A stretch of DNA of 10,608 nucleotides, taken from Candidatus Cloacimonadota bacterium. Its GTDB lineage: Bacteria > Cloacimonadota > Cloacimonadia > Cloacimonadales > TCS61. Positions 1-7,978 of this stretch are shown one piece after another. Location of the stretch: the NCBI GenBank assembly GCA_027858325.1, contig JAQICU010000128.1:1-10608 (forward strand). The letters are read 5' to 3'. The position numbers were made by a program, and so were the translations under genes. Positions within the stretch are counted from its first letter, which is position 1. The number at the start of each line of letters is the position of its first letter. The notes under the pieces are model-generated. The model searched no databases. It was not told the DNA's origin and saw only the letters and a list, made by a program, of their open reading frames with translations.

Positions 1-50
1 TTCCTGATAGATTGCATTTCTTATTGTTATTCAAAAAACGGAGGTAGACA
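1..50 (+). other. possible 3' end of the upstream operon gene
   Basis: This short stretch probably contains the end of a preceding gene, but the frame cannot be settled. Frame 2 stops at once (TGA 5-7 then TAG 8-10). Frame 3 is open to TAG 45-47. Frame 1 is open to TGA 52-54, which would overlap the next ATG. The segment also carries GGAGG at 40-44, the ribosome binding site for the PilO-like gene. In known pilMNOPQ operons the gene before pilO is pilN, so a PilN-type protein is the natural guess, but nothing here proves it. Confidence 0.3.
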
Positions 51-608
51 ATGATAATACAAAGATATCTACTTCTTTTGTTTGTGATGATCTTGAGTAC
101 TATCTGTTTCTTCTATTTCAGTACAAACAGTATTAAAGCGAAGATCAACAAGATCGATGATTACGATGAAGCGATAAAAGAAGAACAGGAAAAACTGAAC
201 AGTGCCAGGGTAATTAATGATCAACTTCAAGAAGTATCTAAAGTAATTATGCTAAGCATGACAAATGAGAATGAGTTTGAGATTGAAGAGGTTAATACTT
301 TTGTAAAGAAATTGGCTGATCTAGCTGATAAATATAAAATATCCATAGATTCAATTTCTCCAAAAGTTGTTTCAGCAGATAAACCTTATCTTGTAGAGCA
401 GAAATACACTCTTACGGTAGAGTGTACATTTGTGCAAATGGGGCAATTCCTTTCTGATTTGGAATCTTTTGATAATATTATTAAAGTTAATGCTCTTGAT
501 GTTAGACCTTTGAAAGAAGATAAAAGCAAGACTTCCGATGAAATAATTGAAACAAGATATAAAGTTACATTTGAACTTTCTGTCTTTATGATCATCAAGG
601 AGGCATAA
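51..608 (+). CDS. pilO: PilO-like type IV pilus/T2SS inner-membrane assembly protein
   Basis: This 185-residue protein has the PilO/GspM architecture. There is one N-terminal membrane helix (about residues 4-24), then a charged, heptad-like coiled-coil stretch (about 28-65), then an alpha/beta periplasmic domain (about 70-183). The C-terminal half has the family pattern of a beta strand (YTLTVECTF), a helix (QMGQFLSDLESFDNIIKV) and a second strand (YKVTFELSVF). In known systems PilO pairs with PilN in the inner membrane and links the cytoplasmic motor to PilP and the secretin. GGAGG at 40-44 lies 6 nt before the ATG and fixes the start. The next gene starts 2 nt after the stop, so the two are co-transcribed. 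Sequence in this family diverges fast, so the call rests on fold pattern plus position before a secretin gene. A GspM-type name would be equally fair. Confidence 0.75.
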   Translation: MIIQRYLLLLFVMILSTICFFYFSTNSIKAKINKIDDYDEAIKEEQEKLNSARVINDQLQEVSKVIMLSMTNENEFEIEEVNTFVKKLADLADKYKISIDSISPKVVSADKPYLVEQKYTLTVECTFVQMGQFLSDLESFDNIIKVNALDVRPLKEDKSKTSDEIIETRYKVTFELSVFMIIKEA

Positions 609-610
609 TA

Positions 611-1159
611 ATGGAAGAAAAATATTTAAAAGACCTAGTAATTGCACTAATTGTAATTCTCCTTATTGTGCTTGGTGTTAAATGTAACAGCCTTTATAGA
701 GATATTAATGCTGTTCCTGTTGAATCTAAATACAAAGAGTTAGCATTAAGTGAAGATGTGTTTAGTCAGATCCAGAATATCGAGCATTCTATACAGGATA
801 GAAAAGAATTTGTTTTTACGGTAACTAAAGATCCGCTGGAACAAAATCTGATCGTAAAAACTATGCAGGATCTAGAGAAGCAATGGCGACAAGAAGTTGA
901 GAATATGGTTCGCCTGGAATCAACGATCGTACCCGAAATCGGTAAAAGAAGAGCTGCGATCTCTCATCAAGGTAAAACTAAACTATATTCTATTGGTGAC
1001 GCATTCTTCTATGGCAAGATAACTGATATTCGTCAGGGTGAGATCGTCTATTCTTATAAGGGAGCAAATAATATCCTAGCTATTCAGAAACTTCCGGACA
1101 AACCGGAAGCAATAAAGAAAGATAATGAAATTTCAGAAAATAGAAAATATAATTGGTAA
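611..1159 (+). CDS. GspC/PilP-like inner-membrane protein linking platform and secretin
   Basis: This 182-residue protein has one N-terminal membrane helix (about residues 8-23), a helical or disordered periplasmic linker, and a small beta-rich domain at about 114-158. That domain resembles the homology region of GspC and PilP: a strand, then KTKLYSIGDAFFYGKITDI, then a strand and turn ending in NNILAI. In these families the domain binds the N-terminal domains of the secretin, which is the next gene. PilP is normally a lipoprotein. Here Cys25 follows a membrane segment, but Lys24 before it spoils a lipobox, so the protein is probably helix-anchored like GspC. AAGGAGG at 597-603, inside the end of the previous gene, serves as ribosome binding site. 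Position between PilO-like and secretin genes supports the role. The C-terminal ~24 residues are charged and probably unstructured. The family assignment is by pattern, not by strong identity. Confidence 0.6.
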   Translation: MEEKYLKDLVIALIVILLIVLGVKCNSLYRDINAVPVESKYKELALSEDVFSQIQNIEHSIQDRKEFVFTVTKDPLEQNLIVKTMQDLEKQWRQEVENMVRLESTIVPEIGKRRAAISHQGKTKLYSIGDAFFYGKITDIRQGEIVYSYKGANNILAIQKLPDKPEAIKKDNEISENRKYNW

Positions 1160-1174
1160 TATAAAGGAGAATGT

Positions 1175-2584
1175 ATGAAAAATTACAACAGTAAATTACT
1201 TTTATTGTCATTAGCAATAATGGTATTGTTATCTGTGAATGTTTTTGCGGCAGAAGTATCAGAACTATTAACTAACAAGATCACACTGAATGCAGAAGAT
1301 GCATCTGTTTCAACGATCATTTCTACAATGGCAAAACTAAGCAATTGTAATATCGTTCTAGCGATGGATACAGCTGACAAAGATGAAAAGGCAGAAGAGA
1401 AGAAGATCACAATCCAGCTTAAAGAAGTTCCAATTGAACAAGCATTAGCTCTTGTTGTAAAATCTATTGGATTATCTTATCGCCTGGTTGGTGAGAAGAC
1501 ATTTATTGTAGGCGAGAAAGCCAGGATCGAAGAAGAGATCGGAGAGAGAACTTATGTTCTTACTCTTAATTATGTTGATGTAAATAAGATCGTGAACGCA
1601 CTTAAGATTATGCCGGGTGAATCAATTGCTATTGAAGGGCAGAATGCAATTCTTGTTCGTGCAAATCCACAAACTTTTACTGAAATAAGTAAAAGGATAG
1701 AAGAGATAGATGTTCCTCAAAAACAAATTGAGATCCGGTGTCGTCTTATCGAGATCTCTGTTTCCGAATCAGAAAAATATGGTATTGATTGGTCAAAATT
1801 GAACCACCTTACCACTATTCTTGCCGAGGATGCCAAAAGTTCTTCAGGAACAGGATTACCTTACAATTTTACTGATGCTACAGGAGATACACCTTATGGC
1901 GATCTTTCACCTTTCGGCCAGATTCCTGAAGATCAATACTTCCAGAGATTAGAAGATCTCTCTGATGTCGGTCATTTCAGTCGTCAGCTTACAGCTTTTG
2001 ATGTTACTATTGATTGGCTATTGCAAAATAATGCAGCAAAACTTCTTACAGATACTAGAATTACAGCCTTAAATGGCGAAGAAGCAGAGATCCATATTGG
2101 TGAAGTAGTTCCTTATATTGCCGAAGATAATGATAAGCAAATTCAGGTAGAACGTGAAGAAGTTGGTATCAAACTTAAAGTTAGACCTACTGTTAATTCC
2201 CAAGGACAGATCACAACAAAGATCGAACCTGAAGTCAGTTCTGTTATGGAATTAGTAGGTGGTTATATACCCAGAACTAAGGTAAGAAGGATCACTTCTA
2301 CAGTTACTGTACCGGATGGTCAGAGGATATTGGTTGGTGGTCTATTAAGTACTACCATATCTACAACTGTAAACAGAGTTCCTCTTCTAAGTGCTATTCC
2401 TTTAATAGTAAAACTTTTCCAGAATAAAGTTAAACTTCTGGAAAAAACTGACCTTATTATAGAGATTACTCCTCATGTAGTTACTTTTGAAAATATAAAT
2501 TTAAATATAGATATTGATGAAGAACTTGAAAAGAGATTGATCAAAGAAAATATTTCTGATGATACTCAGGAATTGGAGGAATAA
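1175..2584 (+). CDS. pilQ: short secretin (PilQ/GspD family outer-membrane channel)
   Basis: This is an outer-membrane secretin, the gated ring through which a pilus or secreted protein passes. Residues 1-25/26 form a signal peptide (Lys-rich start, hydrophobic core, VFA-A cleavage region). Residues ~35-113 look like a secretin/TonB short N-terminal domain. Residues ~125-183 form one N1/KH-like ring domain (LTLNYVDVNKIVNAL ... RIEEIDVPQKQ). Residues ~185-436 are the secretin core, with IEIRCRLIEISVSE, the VGIKLKVRPTV strand and VPDGQRILVGGLL at 379-391. At 469 residues it is shorter than typical PilQ or GspD (roughly 600-750), with only one N1-type repeat and no AMIN domains. The usual signature VPxLGDIPxLGxLF appears as VPLLSAIPLIVKLF (402-415), so Gly406, Asp407 and Gly412 of the consensus are Ser, Ala and Val. 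The core is otherwise intact. AAGGAG at 1164-1169 sets the start. PilQ is preferred over GspD because of the O-P-Q gene order. Confidence 0.85.
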   Translation: MKNYNSKLLLLSLAIMVLLSVNVFAAEVSELLTNKITLNAEDASVSTIISTMAKLSNCNIVLAMDTADKDEKAEEKKITIQLKEVPIEQALALVVKSIGLSYRLVGEKTFIVGEKARIEEEIGERTYVLTLNYVDVNKIVNALKIMPGESIAIEGQNAILVRANPQTFTEISKRIEEIDVPQKQIEIRCRLIEISVSESEKYGIDWSKLNHLTTILAEDAKSSSGTGLPYNFTDATGDTPYGDLSPFGQIPEDQYFQRLEDLSDVGHFSRQLTAFDVTIDWLLQNNAAKLLTDTRITALNGEEAEIHIGEVVPYIAEDNDKQIQVEREEVGIKLKVRPTVNSQGQITTKIEPEVSSVMELVGGYIPRTKVRRITSTVTVPDGQRILVGGLLSTTISTTVNRVPLLSAIPLIVKLFQNKVKLLEKTDLIIEITPHVVTFENINLNIDIDEELEKRLIKENISDDTQELEE

Positions 2585-4059
2585 TGAAATATACAAAACT
2601 GATTTTATTACTTTCAATTGCCATTATACTTACCGGTCTTTTACTCACGGCTTGTGACAATAGAATAGTAGACCCATTAAATTACACTATAGCAGATATG
2701 ACAGTAAATCCAAATGTTATATATTCAGATAGTGATGAAACAACTTTTTCAACGATCAAAGTAATGATCAAAGATGATGAAAATTACGCTGTCTTTGGAC
2801 AGATCGTTCAATTTAGATCTGATATGGGTTTTTTGCAACCCGCCGAAGCTGCAACAGACAGCAGTGGTATCGCAACTGTTAAGTTCCACGATAACGGAGC
2901 TTTTGGTGCTGCGACTATAGAAGCGATAATTGGAAGTGTTTCAGAAACTAGGCAGGTTTATATTGATGGAGTTCCACCTCAAGATGTTAGCTCGATTGGA
3001 TTTGATGTTTCCGAACAAATTGAGATAAGTGTTCAGGGAACTGGTGGCACAGAATCTTTTGAACTTGTTGCCAGCCTTTATGATAATTCAGGTCAATTGA
3101 TCACTCAACCAAAAAATGTTGTATTTGAATTGCTTTATGCTCCGGAAGGAACTAATATTAATGATGTTGGATTATTGGATAGTACTTATTCAGTTGGCGG
3201 GAAAGCATCTGTTAACATCAATAGTGGTGCGCACTCAGGCATTGTTACTTGTCGTGTATCCACTCAAACTTTGGCCGGTGCAACCATCAGTTCAACTAAA
3301 TCTAATATTGTTGTAGCCAGTGGTTTCACTCACACTGTACAATTCTCTATTGGTGGTCATAGCAGTGGAGTAGACATGGGCAGCGGTATGTGGAAGGTGC
3401 AGATATCAGCTCTACTTAATGATATAGAAGGTAATCCTGTTGCCTCTGGTACGCATGTATTCTTCTCACTCCCCGATGAACCGGAATGGGCTTCTGCAGT
3501 TGCTTCTGCTTATGTTAATAATCAAAATGCACAGGGAGATTCTCTGGCTGGTGTTGCCTACTCATATTTGAACTATCACGGTACGCATACAAACGACGTG
3601 ATCAATATAAGAATTGAAACAGGTGTAGGGGATATTTTTGAAGGTGAACTTATTCTTCCAATCCAAAATCCCGCAATCGATATTGTTGCAATTCCGCTTC
3701 ATATTGATTGGTGGGGAATTCCAGATCCCACTCCTGAGTACCAGTCTACAGAAATCAGGATCACTGTTTTGGATGGTCAGAATAATCCGATCGATAACCA
3801 GATCGTAGTGTTCTCAACAACTTTGGGTGATCCTTTAGAACCATATCCACCTGATACTGGAGATCCTTATACCGGCTTAACAGGTATAGTGAATGCTGAG
3901 CATGGTAGATTGAGCAAGGAAGTAGAATTCTTTTATATGGAATGTCCAGTTCCAATACCTCCTAATCCGGGAACAACAACAGGCACCATTACGGCTCAGA
4001 TCCTTGGAACAGATGCTACGAATCAGGTTACTATAACCTTGAAAAGATATGAAGATTAG
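2584..4059 (+). CDS. lipoprotein with about four Ig-like (Big_1/invasin-type) domains
   Basis: This 491-residue protein is exported and lipidated. Its N-terminus (Lys, hydrophobic core, LLTAC) places the lipobox cysteine at residue 24, followed by Asp25. The rest is beta-rich and reads as about four Ig-like modules, near 33-130, 138-247, 250-362 and 365-490. The first shows the Big_1-like pattern of TIKVMIKDDENYAVFGQIV, a strand, a TDSSGIATVKF turn and an AATIEAII strand. Module 3 has DIEGNPVASGTHVFFSL and module 4 has TVLDGQNNPIDNQIVVFST. Such modules act as rigid rods or spacers in adhesins and surface proteins. The ATG overlaps the secretin stop by one base (TAATG), with GGAGG at 2575-2579, so it is probably translationally coupled to the secretin. 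The assembly ATPase gene follows 21 nt later. A structural partner of the secretin, or a surface/periplasmic spacer of the pilus, is inferred from position only. No catalytic motif was seen. Confidence 0.7.
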   Translation: MKYTKLILLLSIAIILTGLLLTACDNRIVDPLNYTIADMTVNPNVIYSDSDETTFSTIKVMIKDDENYAVFGQIVQFRSDMGFLQPAEAATDSSGIATVKFHDNGAFGAATIEAIIGSVSETRQVYIDGVPPQDVSSIGFDVSEQIEISVQGTGGTESFELVASLYDNSGQLITQPKNVVFELLYAPEGTNINDVGLLDSTYSVGGKASVNINSGAHSGIVTCRVSTQTLAGATISSTKSNIVVASGFTHTVQFSIGGHSSGVDMGSGMWKVQISALLNDIEGNPVASGTHVFFSLPDEPEWASAVASAYVNNQNAQGDSLAGVAYSYLNYHGTHTNDVINIRIETGVGDIFEGELILPIQNPAIDIVAIPLHIDWWGIPDPTPEYQSTEIRITVLDGQNNPIDNQIVVFSTTLGDPLEPYPPDTGDPYTGLTGIVNAEHGRLSKEVEFFYMECPVPIPPNPGTTTGTITAQILGTDATNQVTITLKRYED

Positions 4060-4080
4060 AAGATAATAGGAGAAAAATAA

Positions 4081-5790
4081 ATGAGTTTTAATCCTCAATT
4101 TGCCAAGTTGGGTGAAGTATTAGTCCATCAGGGTATTGTCACTGAGCAGCAAGTTAAAGAAGCAGTGCAAAAACAGAAGAATTTCGGTCTTAAGATCGGT
4201 GAAACATTACTTAAACTCGGATATATATCTGAGAAAGATCTTCTGGATGCACTACATCTTCAGCTTGGATATGATATAATCAAGGAAGATGAGCTTCTTG
4301 AGCTGGACTCTGAAGTTGTGAAACTTATCCCGGAACCTTTTGCAGTAGAAAACAGGGTAATTGCCTTACGCAAACAGGATAACACAATGATCGTGGCAAT
4401 GAAAGACCCTGATAATATTGTTATTCATGATAGTCTGCAGAAACTTTTGGGCTTGAATATACTTCCTATGCTTATTGGTGACTCAGTTCTCACGGATACT
4501 CTTGAAAAATATTACAAAGGTATCCGTACATCTTCACAAGTGGATGATGCTGTGGGTAATTTTGAATTTGTAGCTGTAGATGATGATGAAAATGAGATCA
4601 CAATTGATAAGAAAGGAGATGCCGATGCTCCTGTCGTTAAACTTCTTAATCTTATTATCACTGAAGCTATAAAATCAAATTCTACTGATATTCATATTGA
4701 ACCTCTTACCAATAATACACGCGTAAGATTCAGAATAGATGGCGCCTTGCGTGAAGTTATGTCACCTCCAATTGGACTTCATACTGGAATGGTTTCACTT
4801 GTTAAGGTGATGTCAAAATTGAATATTGCAGAACGAAGATTACCACAGGATGGTCATATCTCTCTCAAAACATCAATGAAAAGTGTAGATGTCCGTGTTT
4901 CCATTACACCAACAGTTACCGGAGAAAAGGTTGTGATGCGTCTTTTGGATAAAGGGGAATTCGGCTTTAGCCTCACTACTCTTGGATTCTCAGGAAGTGA
5001 TCTTGATATTTTTCATAAATGGATAAAACGTCCTTATGGAATCACGATCGTTTCCGGTCCTACCGGTAGTGGTAAATCAACCACACTTCATGCTGGTTTA
5101 AAAGAGATTAAGAATATCGAGAATAATATTGTAACAGTTGAAGATCCGGTAGAATACAGATTGGATGGAATCACACAGATCGAGGCGAAAGAGAAGATAG
5201 GTTTAACTTTCGGTAAAGCTCTCCGTTCGGTTCTGCGTCAAGACCCTGATATCGTTCTTATTGGTGAGATCCGTGATGAGGAAACTGCTGATATTGCAAT
5301 CAAGTTCTCGCTTACAGGTCATCTGGTTTTTACCACACTTCATGCTAATGATGCTCCTTCAACTATAACCCGTCTTGTTGATATCGGTATACCTGCATAT
5401 TTGGTTGCTTCATCTTTGAATCTGGTAATGGCTCAGCGTTTAGTGCGTAAGATCTGTTCTAATTGTATAGAGGATTATACTCCAAAGGATGCAGAACTTA
5501 TTGCAGCCGGTATTACTAAAGACGAGGCAAAAGAGATCAACTTTAAAAAGGGTAAAGGATGTGTTCATTGCGATAATACTGGATATTCAGGAAGAACAGG
5601 TATCTTTGAATTGATCGAAGTTAATTCTGAGGTCAGAAAGCTCATTTTTGCTGGAGAAAATCAGGATGTTATTCGTGAAGCAGCAATTAAAAATGGAATG
5701 CACTCCCTGCACGCTAGTGGTATCGATAAGATGAAACAGGGATTAACAACAATAAATGAGGTTGTTAAATTAACAGTCTTAGATGAATAA
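4081..5790 (+). CDS. pilB: GspE/PilB-family assembly ATPase
   Basis: This is the cytoplasmic hexameric ATPase that powers pilin or pseudopilin assembly. The 569-residue protein is full length for the family. Residues ~5-150 form an N-terminal MshEN/GspE-N domain (LGEVLVHQGIVTEQQVKEAV, then KIGETLLKLGYISEKDLLDAL); some domains of this type bind cyclic-di-GMP. The ATPase core follows, with STDIHIEP and RFRIDGALREV, Walker A GPTGSGKS at 326-333 (Lys332), and the Walker B region RQDPDIVLIGEIRD at 386-399. The His-box strand reads GHLVFTTLHANDAPSTITRL. Two CxxC pairs (Cys459/Cys462 and Cys494/Cys497) form the tetracysteine zinc site of GspE/PilB assembly ATPases, which PilT retraction ATPases lack. 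AGGAG at 4068-4072 fixes the start, and the GspF/PilC gene follows after 25 nt. PilB versus GspE cannot be decided from sequence alone. The operon order favours PilB. Confidence 0.93.
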   Translation: MSFNPQFAKLGEVLVHQGIVTEQQVKEAVQKQKNFGLKIGETLLKLGYISEKDLLDALHLQLGYDIIKEDELLELDSEVVKLIPEPFAVENRVIALRKQDNTMIVAMKDPDNIVIHDSLQKLLGLNILPMLIGDSVLTDTLEKYYKGIRTSSQVDDAVGNFEFVAVDDDENEITIDKKGDADAPVVKLLNLIITEAIKSNSTDIHIEPLTNNTRVRFRIDGALREVMSPPIGLHTGMVSLVKVMSKLNIAERRLPQDGHISLKTSMKSVDVRVSITPTVTGEKVVMRLLDKGEFGFSLTTLGFSGSDLDIFHKWIKRPYGITIVSGPTGSGKSTTLHAGLKEIKNIENNIVTVEDPVEYRLDGITQIEAKEKIGLTFGKALRSVLRQDPDIVLIGEIRDEETADIAIKFSLTGHLVFTTLHANDAPSTITRLVDIGIPAYLVASSLNLVMAQRLVRKICSNCIEDYTPKDAELIAAGITKDEAKEINFKKGKGCVHCDNTGYSGRTGIFELIEVNSEVRKLIFAGENQDVIREAAIKNGMHSLHASGIDKMKQGLTTINEVVKLTVLDE

Positions 5791-5815
5791 ATTCGTTAAT
5801 TAAGAAGGAAATAAT

Positions 5816-7069
5816 ATGCCAGTTTTTCAATATATAATTAAAGATGTAAAAGGGATTCGTACAGAAGGTACAACAAAAGCTACCACTATGGATGAAGTTG
5901 TTGATAAATTAACTAGAGAAGGCAGCATTATTATTTCGGTGAAGGCTGGTAAAGAAGGTGCATTCAGCGGAAAATTATCGATGTTCGATAAAATAATGCT
6001 AACTTTTTATAAGATCCGAACGGGAGTAAGTTTAAAAGTTCTTGTATTCTTTACACGGCAGCTTGCGACCATGTTCTCAGCAGGGTTAACAATAGAGAAA
6101 TCATTAACAAATTTGTCTAGAGAAGAGAAAAATAAACGGTTTAGGAAAGTATTAATAAAGCTATCTAATGATATCAAGAAAGGATTTAGCCTTTCTGAAT
6201 CAATGGAATTGCATCCCGGTGTTTTTAATTCGCTTTTTATTGCTTTGGTAAAAGCAGGTGAGGTTTCCGGTACACTTCACACTGTTCTAGATGAGCTAGC
6301 TACATATTTGGAGAAGATTGAAGATACACGCCGAAAAGTATGGTCTGCACTTTCATACCCGATATTTATTCTTGTATTTCTAGCTGTTGTGGTTTGGGGA
6401 TTATTCTATTTTATTATTCCCATGTTCGCTGGTGTTTATGAAAGCTTCAATGCAGATCTGCCGGCTCCAACTATTGCGGCTATAGCGATCAGTAATGTTG
6501 TACGAGAAAATGTTTTCTTTACTGGTCTGGGCATATTAGCATTCTTCATGGCTTTCTTTCTATTCTATCTTTCCGATAGAGGACATCTTATAGTTGATAG
6601 CGTAGTATTAAAATTGCCGGTAATCGGTAATTTGTTAGAAAACTCTATTATGAGTAAATTTGCCAGGACTTTCAGTATTTTAATGTATGCCGGTGTTCCA
6701 ATTATGGATACTATGGAACTGGTTGAAAAAGTCGTTCAGAATGCAGTTATAGAAAAGGCTTGTATTCAGGCTCGTGGTTTAGTGAAAGAAGGTTATACAG
6801 TAGCAGGTGCTTTTAAAAAGACAAAAGCGTTTCCCTCAACTCTGCTTCAGCTAATTTCAACGGGTGAAGATACAGGTGAGATGGATAGTTTGCTTAAGAA
6901 AGCTGCCGAATTTCATCAGAAACTTGTTGATTCGGTTATTGAAAGGCTTACATCGCTTATCGAGCCTATGATGATAATTGTTATGGCGGGGATGGTCGGA
7001 TATATAATTATTATCATTTACCTGCCGATATTCAAACTTGGACTGGCTATCAGTTCGGGAATGAAATAA
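5816..7069 (+). CDS. pilC: GspF/PilC-family inner-membrane platform protein
   Basis: This 417-residue polytopic protein is the inner-membrane platform that couples the ATPase to the growing pilus or pseudopilus. It starts with the usual short beta segment (FQYIIKDVKGIRTEGTTKA). It then has two tandem T2SSF domains. The first begins near residue 78 (FFTRQLATMFSAGLTIEKSL) and the second near 282 (FARTFSILMYAGVPIMDTM). Each carries the conserved QL/FxxMxxAGxP/T pattern and a later GEVSG or GEDTG turn. Membrane helices are expected near 178-203, 232-255 and 384-408. Length and layout are normal for PilC/GspF. The start is supported by AAGGAA at 5805-5810, 5 nt before the ATG. It lies directly after its partner ATPase. 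A GC-rich hairpin with a T-run follows 8 nt after the stop, so transcription may partly end here. Confidence 0.92.
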   Translation: MPVFQYIIKDVKGIRTEGTTKATTMDEVVDKLTREGSIIISVKAGKEGAFSGKLSMFDKIMLTFYKIRTGVSLKVLVFFTRQLATMFSAGLTIEKSLTNLSREEKNKRFRKVLIKLSNDIKKGFSLSESMELHPGVFNSLFIALVKAGEVSGTLHTVLDELATYLEKIEDTRRKVWSALSYPIFILVFLAVVVWGLFYFIIPMFAGVYESFNADLPAPTIAAIAISNVVRENVFFTGLGILAFFMAFFLFYLSDRGHLIVDSVVLKLPVIGNLLENSIMSKFARTFSILMYAGVPIMDTMELVEKVVQNAVIEKACIQARGLVKEGYTVAGAFKKTKAFPSTLLQLISTGEDTGEMDSLLKKAAEFHQKLVDSVIERLTSLIEPMMIIVMAGMVGYIIIIIYLPIFKLGLAISSGMK

Positions 7070-7077
7070 TATAATTA

Positions 7078-7104
7078 ATGCCCGGTTCAGCCGGGCATTT
7101 TATT
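7078..7104 (+). terminator. GC-rich hairpin with T-run between platform and peptidase genes
   Basis: A perfect 8-bp inverted repeat, ATGCCCGG (7078-7085) and CCGGGCAT (7091-7098), encloses the 5-nt loop TTCAG. It is followed by a T-rich run (TTTTATT). This is the shape of an intrinsic terminator or attenuator. It starts 8 nt after the platform-protein stop and ends just before the ATG at 7105. The left arm contains the first ATG of the peptidase reading frame, so that ATG would be base-paired in RNA. It probably lowers peptidase expression relative to the upstream genes. The hairpin is seen directly. Its activity is inferred. Confidence 0.65.
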
Positions 7105-7869
7105 ATGTTTTACATAATCATCTTTATATTTGGTACTGTATTTGGAAGTTTCTTCAATGTCTGCATTTCCAGAATTCCCAGAAACATATCAGTTGTTTTC
7201 CCGGATTCAAGTTGTCCTTCTTGTAAAGCAAATATAAAACCATATCATAATATTCCCATTATAAGCTATATATTACTAAAAGGTAAGTGTGCATATTGCG
7301 GTGCAAAGATCAATATCCATTATTTTCTCGTAGAATTATTAACACCCATTTTACTGCTTCTTCTATTTATAAGTCTAGATGCGCAATTTTCAATTGTTTT
7401 TTTCAAATATGCAATTTTTATTTCATTCGGTTTGATCATTTTTTTTATCGATCTATATCATTATATAATACCGGACAAATTGACGCTCCCCCTTATCCTG
7501 ATAGGTCTTTTATTCTCACTTCTTCCAAATACTGATGTTAGCTGGATGTCTGCCAGTATCGGTGCTTTATCAGGCTTTCTTCTATTCCTGTTAACTGCTG
7601 TAATCTTTCAAAAAACTCTTAGAAAAGATAGTCTTGGTGGAGGTGATATTAAGCTTATTGCAGCAATTGGAGCTTTTCTGGGAATATGGGGAATTCTGTT
7701 TACAGTGCTTTTTTCTTCATTGATAGCTCTAACTGTGCTGCTAATTCTAAAACATGATCGTAAAGAACCTTTCCCATTTGGACCATTTCTTATCATAGGA
7801 GCCTTGGTCTATATTCTTGCAGGGAATTCATTAATTGAATTGTATCTGAGATTGTTTAATATATATTAA
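7105..7869 (+). CDS. pilD: type IV prepilin peptidase / N-methyltransferase
   Basis: This inner-membrane aspartic protease cleaves the leader of pilins and pseudopilins and methylates the new N-terminus. Numbering from the ATG at 7105 (254 residues), it has the opening helix with GTVFGSFFNVCISRIPR (10-26). The zinc-binding methyltransferase loop has two CxxC pairs, C37PSC40 and C62AYC65, around KPYHNIP. The catalytic Asp116 lies in IDLYHYIIPD and Asp181 in GGGDIK, the expected pair. Several hydrophobic helices follow. All key residues are present. The usual loop motif YDNIP reads YHNIP here. The open frame can be extended to an ATG at 7078, but those nine extra codons lie within a terminator-like hairpin. 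The 7105 start gives the usual family N-terminus, so it is preferred. Neither start has a good Shine-Dalgarno, unlike every neighbour. It matures substrates for the machine encoded upstream, but no substrate gene is in the window. Confidence 0.93.
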   Translation: MFYIIIFIFGTVFGSFFNVCISRIPRNISVVFPDSSCPSCKANIKPYHNIPIISYILLKGKCAYCGAKINIHYFLVELLTPILLLLLFISLDAQFSIVFFKYAIFISFGLIIFFIDLYHYIIPDKLTLPLILIGLLFSLLPNTDVSWMSASIGALSGFLLFLLTAVIFQKTLRKDSLGGGDIKLIAAIGAFLGIWGILFTVLFSSLIALTVLLILKHDRKEPFPFGPFLIIGALVYILAGNSLIELYLRLFNIY

Positions 7870-7902
7870 GTGTATTTTCATTCTTTCAAATAGATTAATT
7901 AC

Positions 7903-7978
7903 AACGAATAAAAACGAACTAAATTTATAAAACCGATGTGTTTTGCTTCGCAAAGCCAAATCTCGTTTTTACTTCGTT
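7903..7978. terminator. long imperfect inverted repeat, likely bidirectional terminator
   Basis: AACGAA-TAAAAACGA (7903-7917) pairs with TCGTTTTTA-c-TTCGTT (7963-7978), giving a 15-bp stem with one bulged C at 7972. An inner hairpin, TTTGC-TTC-GCAAA, sits at 7942-7954 in the enclosed loop. The element lies between the peptidase stop (7869, plus strand) and the 3' end of the minus-strand tRNA (8010), where convergent genes need terminators. The T5 run occurs on either strand. Pairing is seen directly. Terminator function is inferred, and a dispersed REP-like element is an alternative. Confidence 0.4.

Noticed and set aside
676..688. Possible lipobox at Cys25 of the GspC/PilP-like protein
   Set aside because: The residue before the cysteine is Lys, which signal peptidase II sites do not accept, and the helix fits a membrane anchor.
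3116..3316. 66-codon plus-strand ORF inside the Ig lipoprotein gene
   Set aside because: It is an out-of-frame reading of a gene with a clear domain pattern, and it has no motif of its own.
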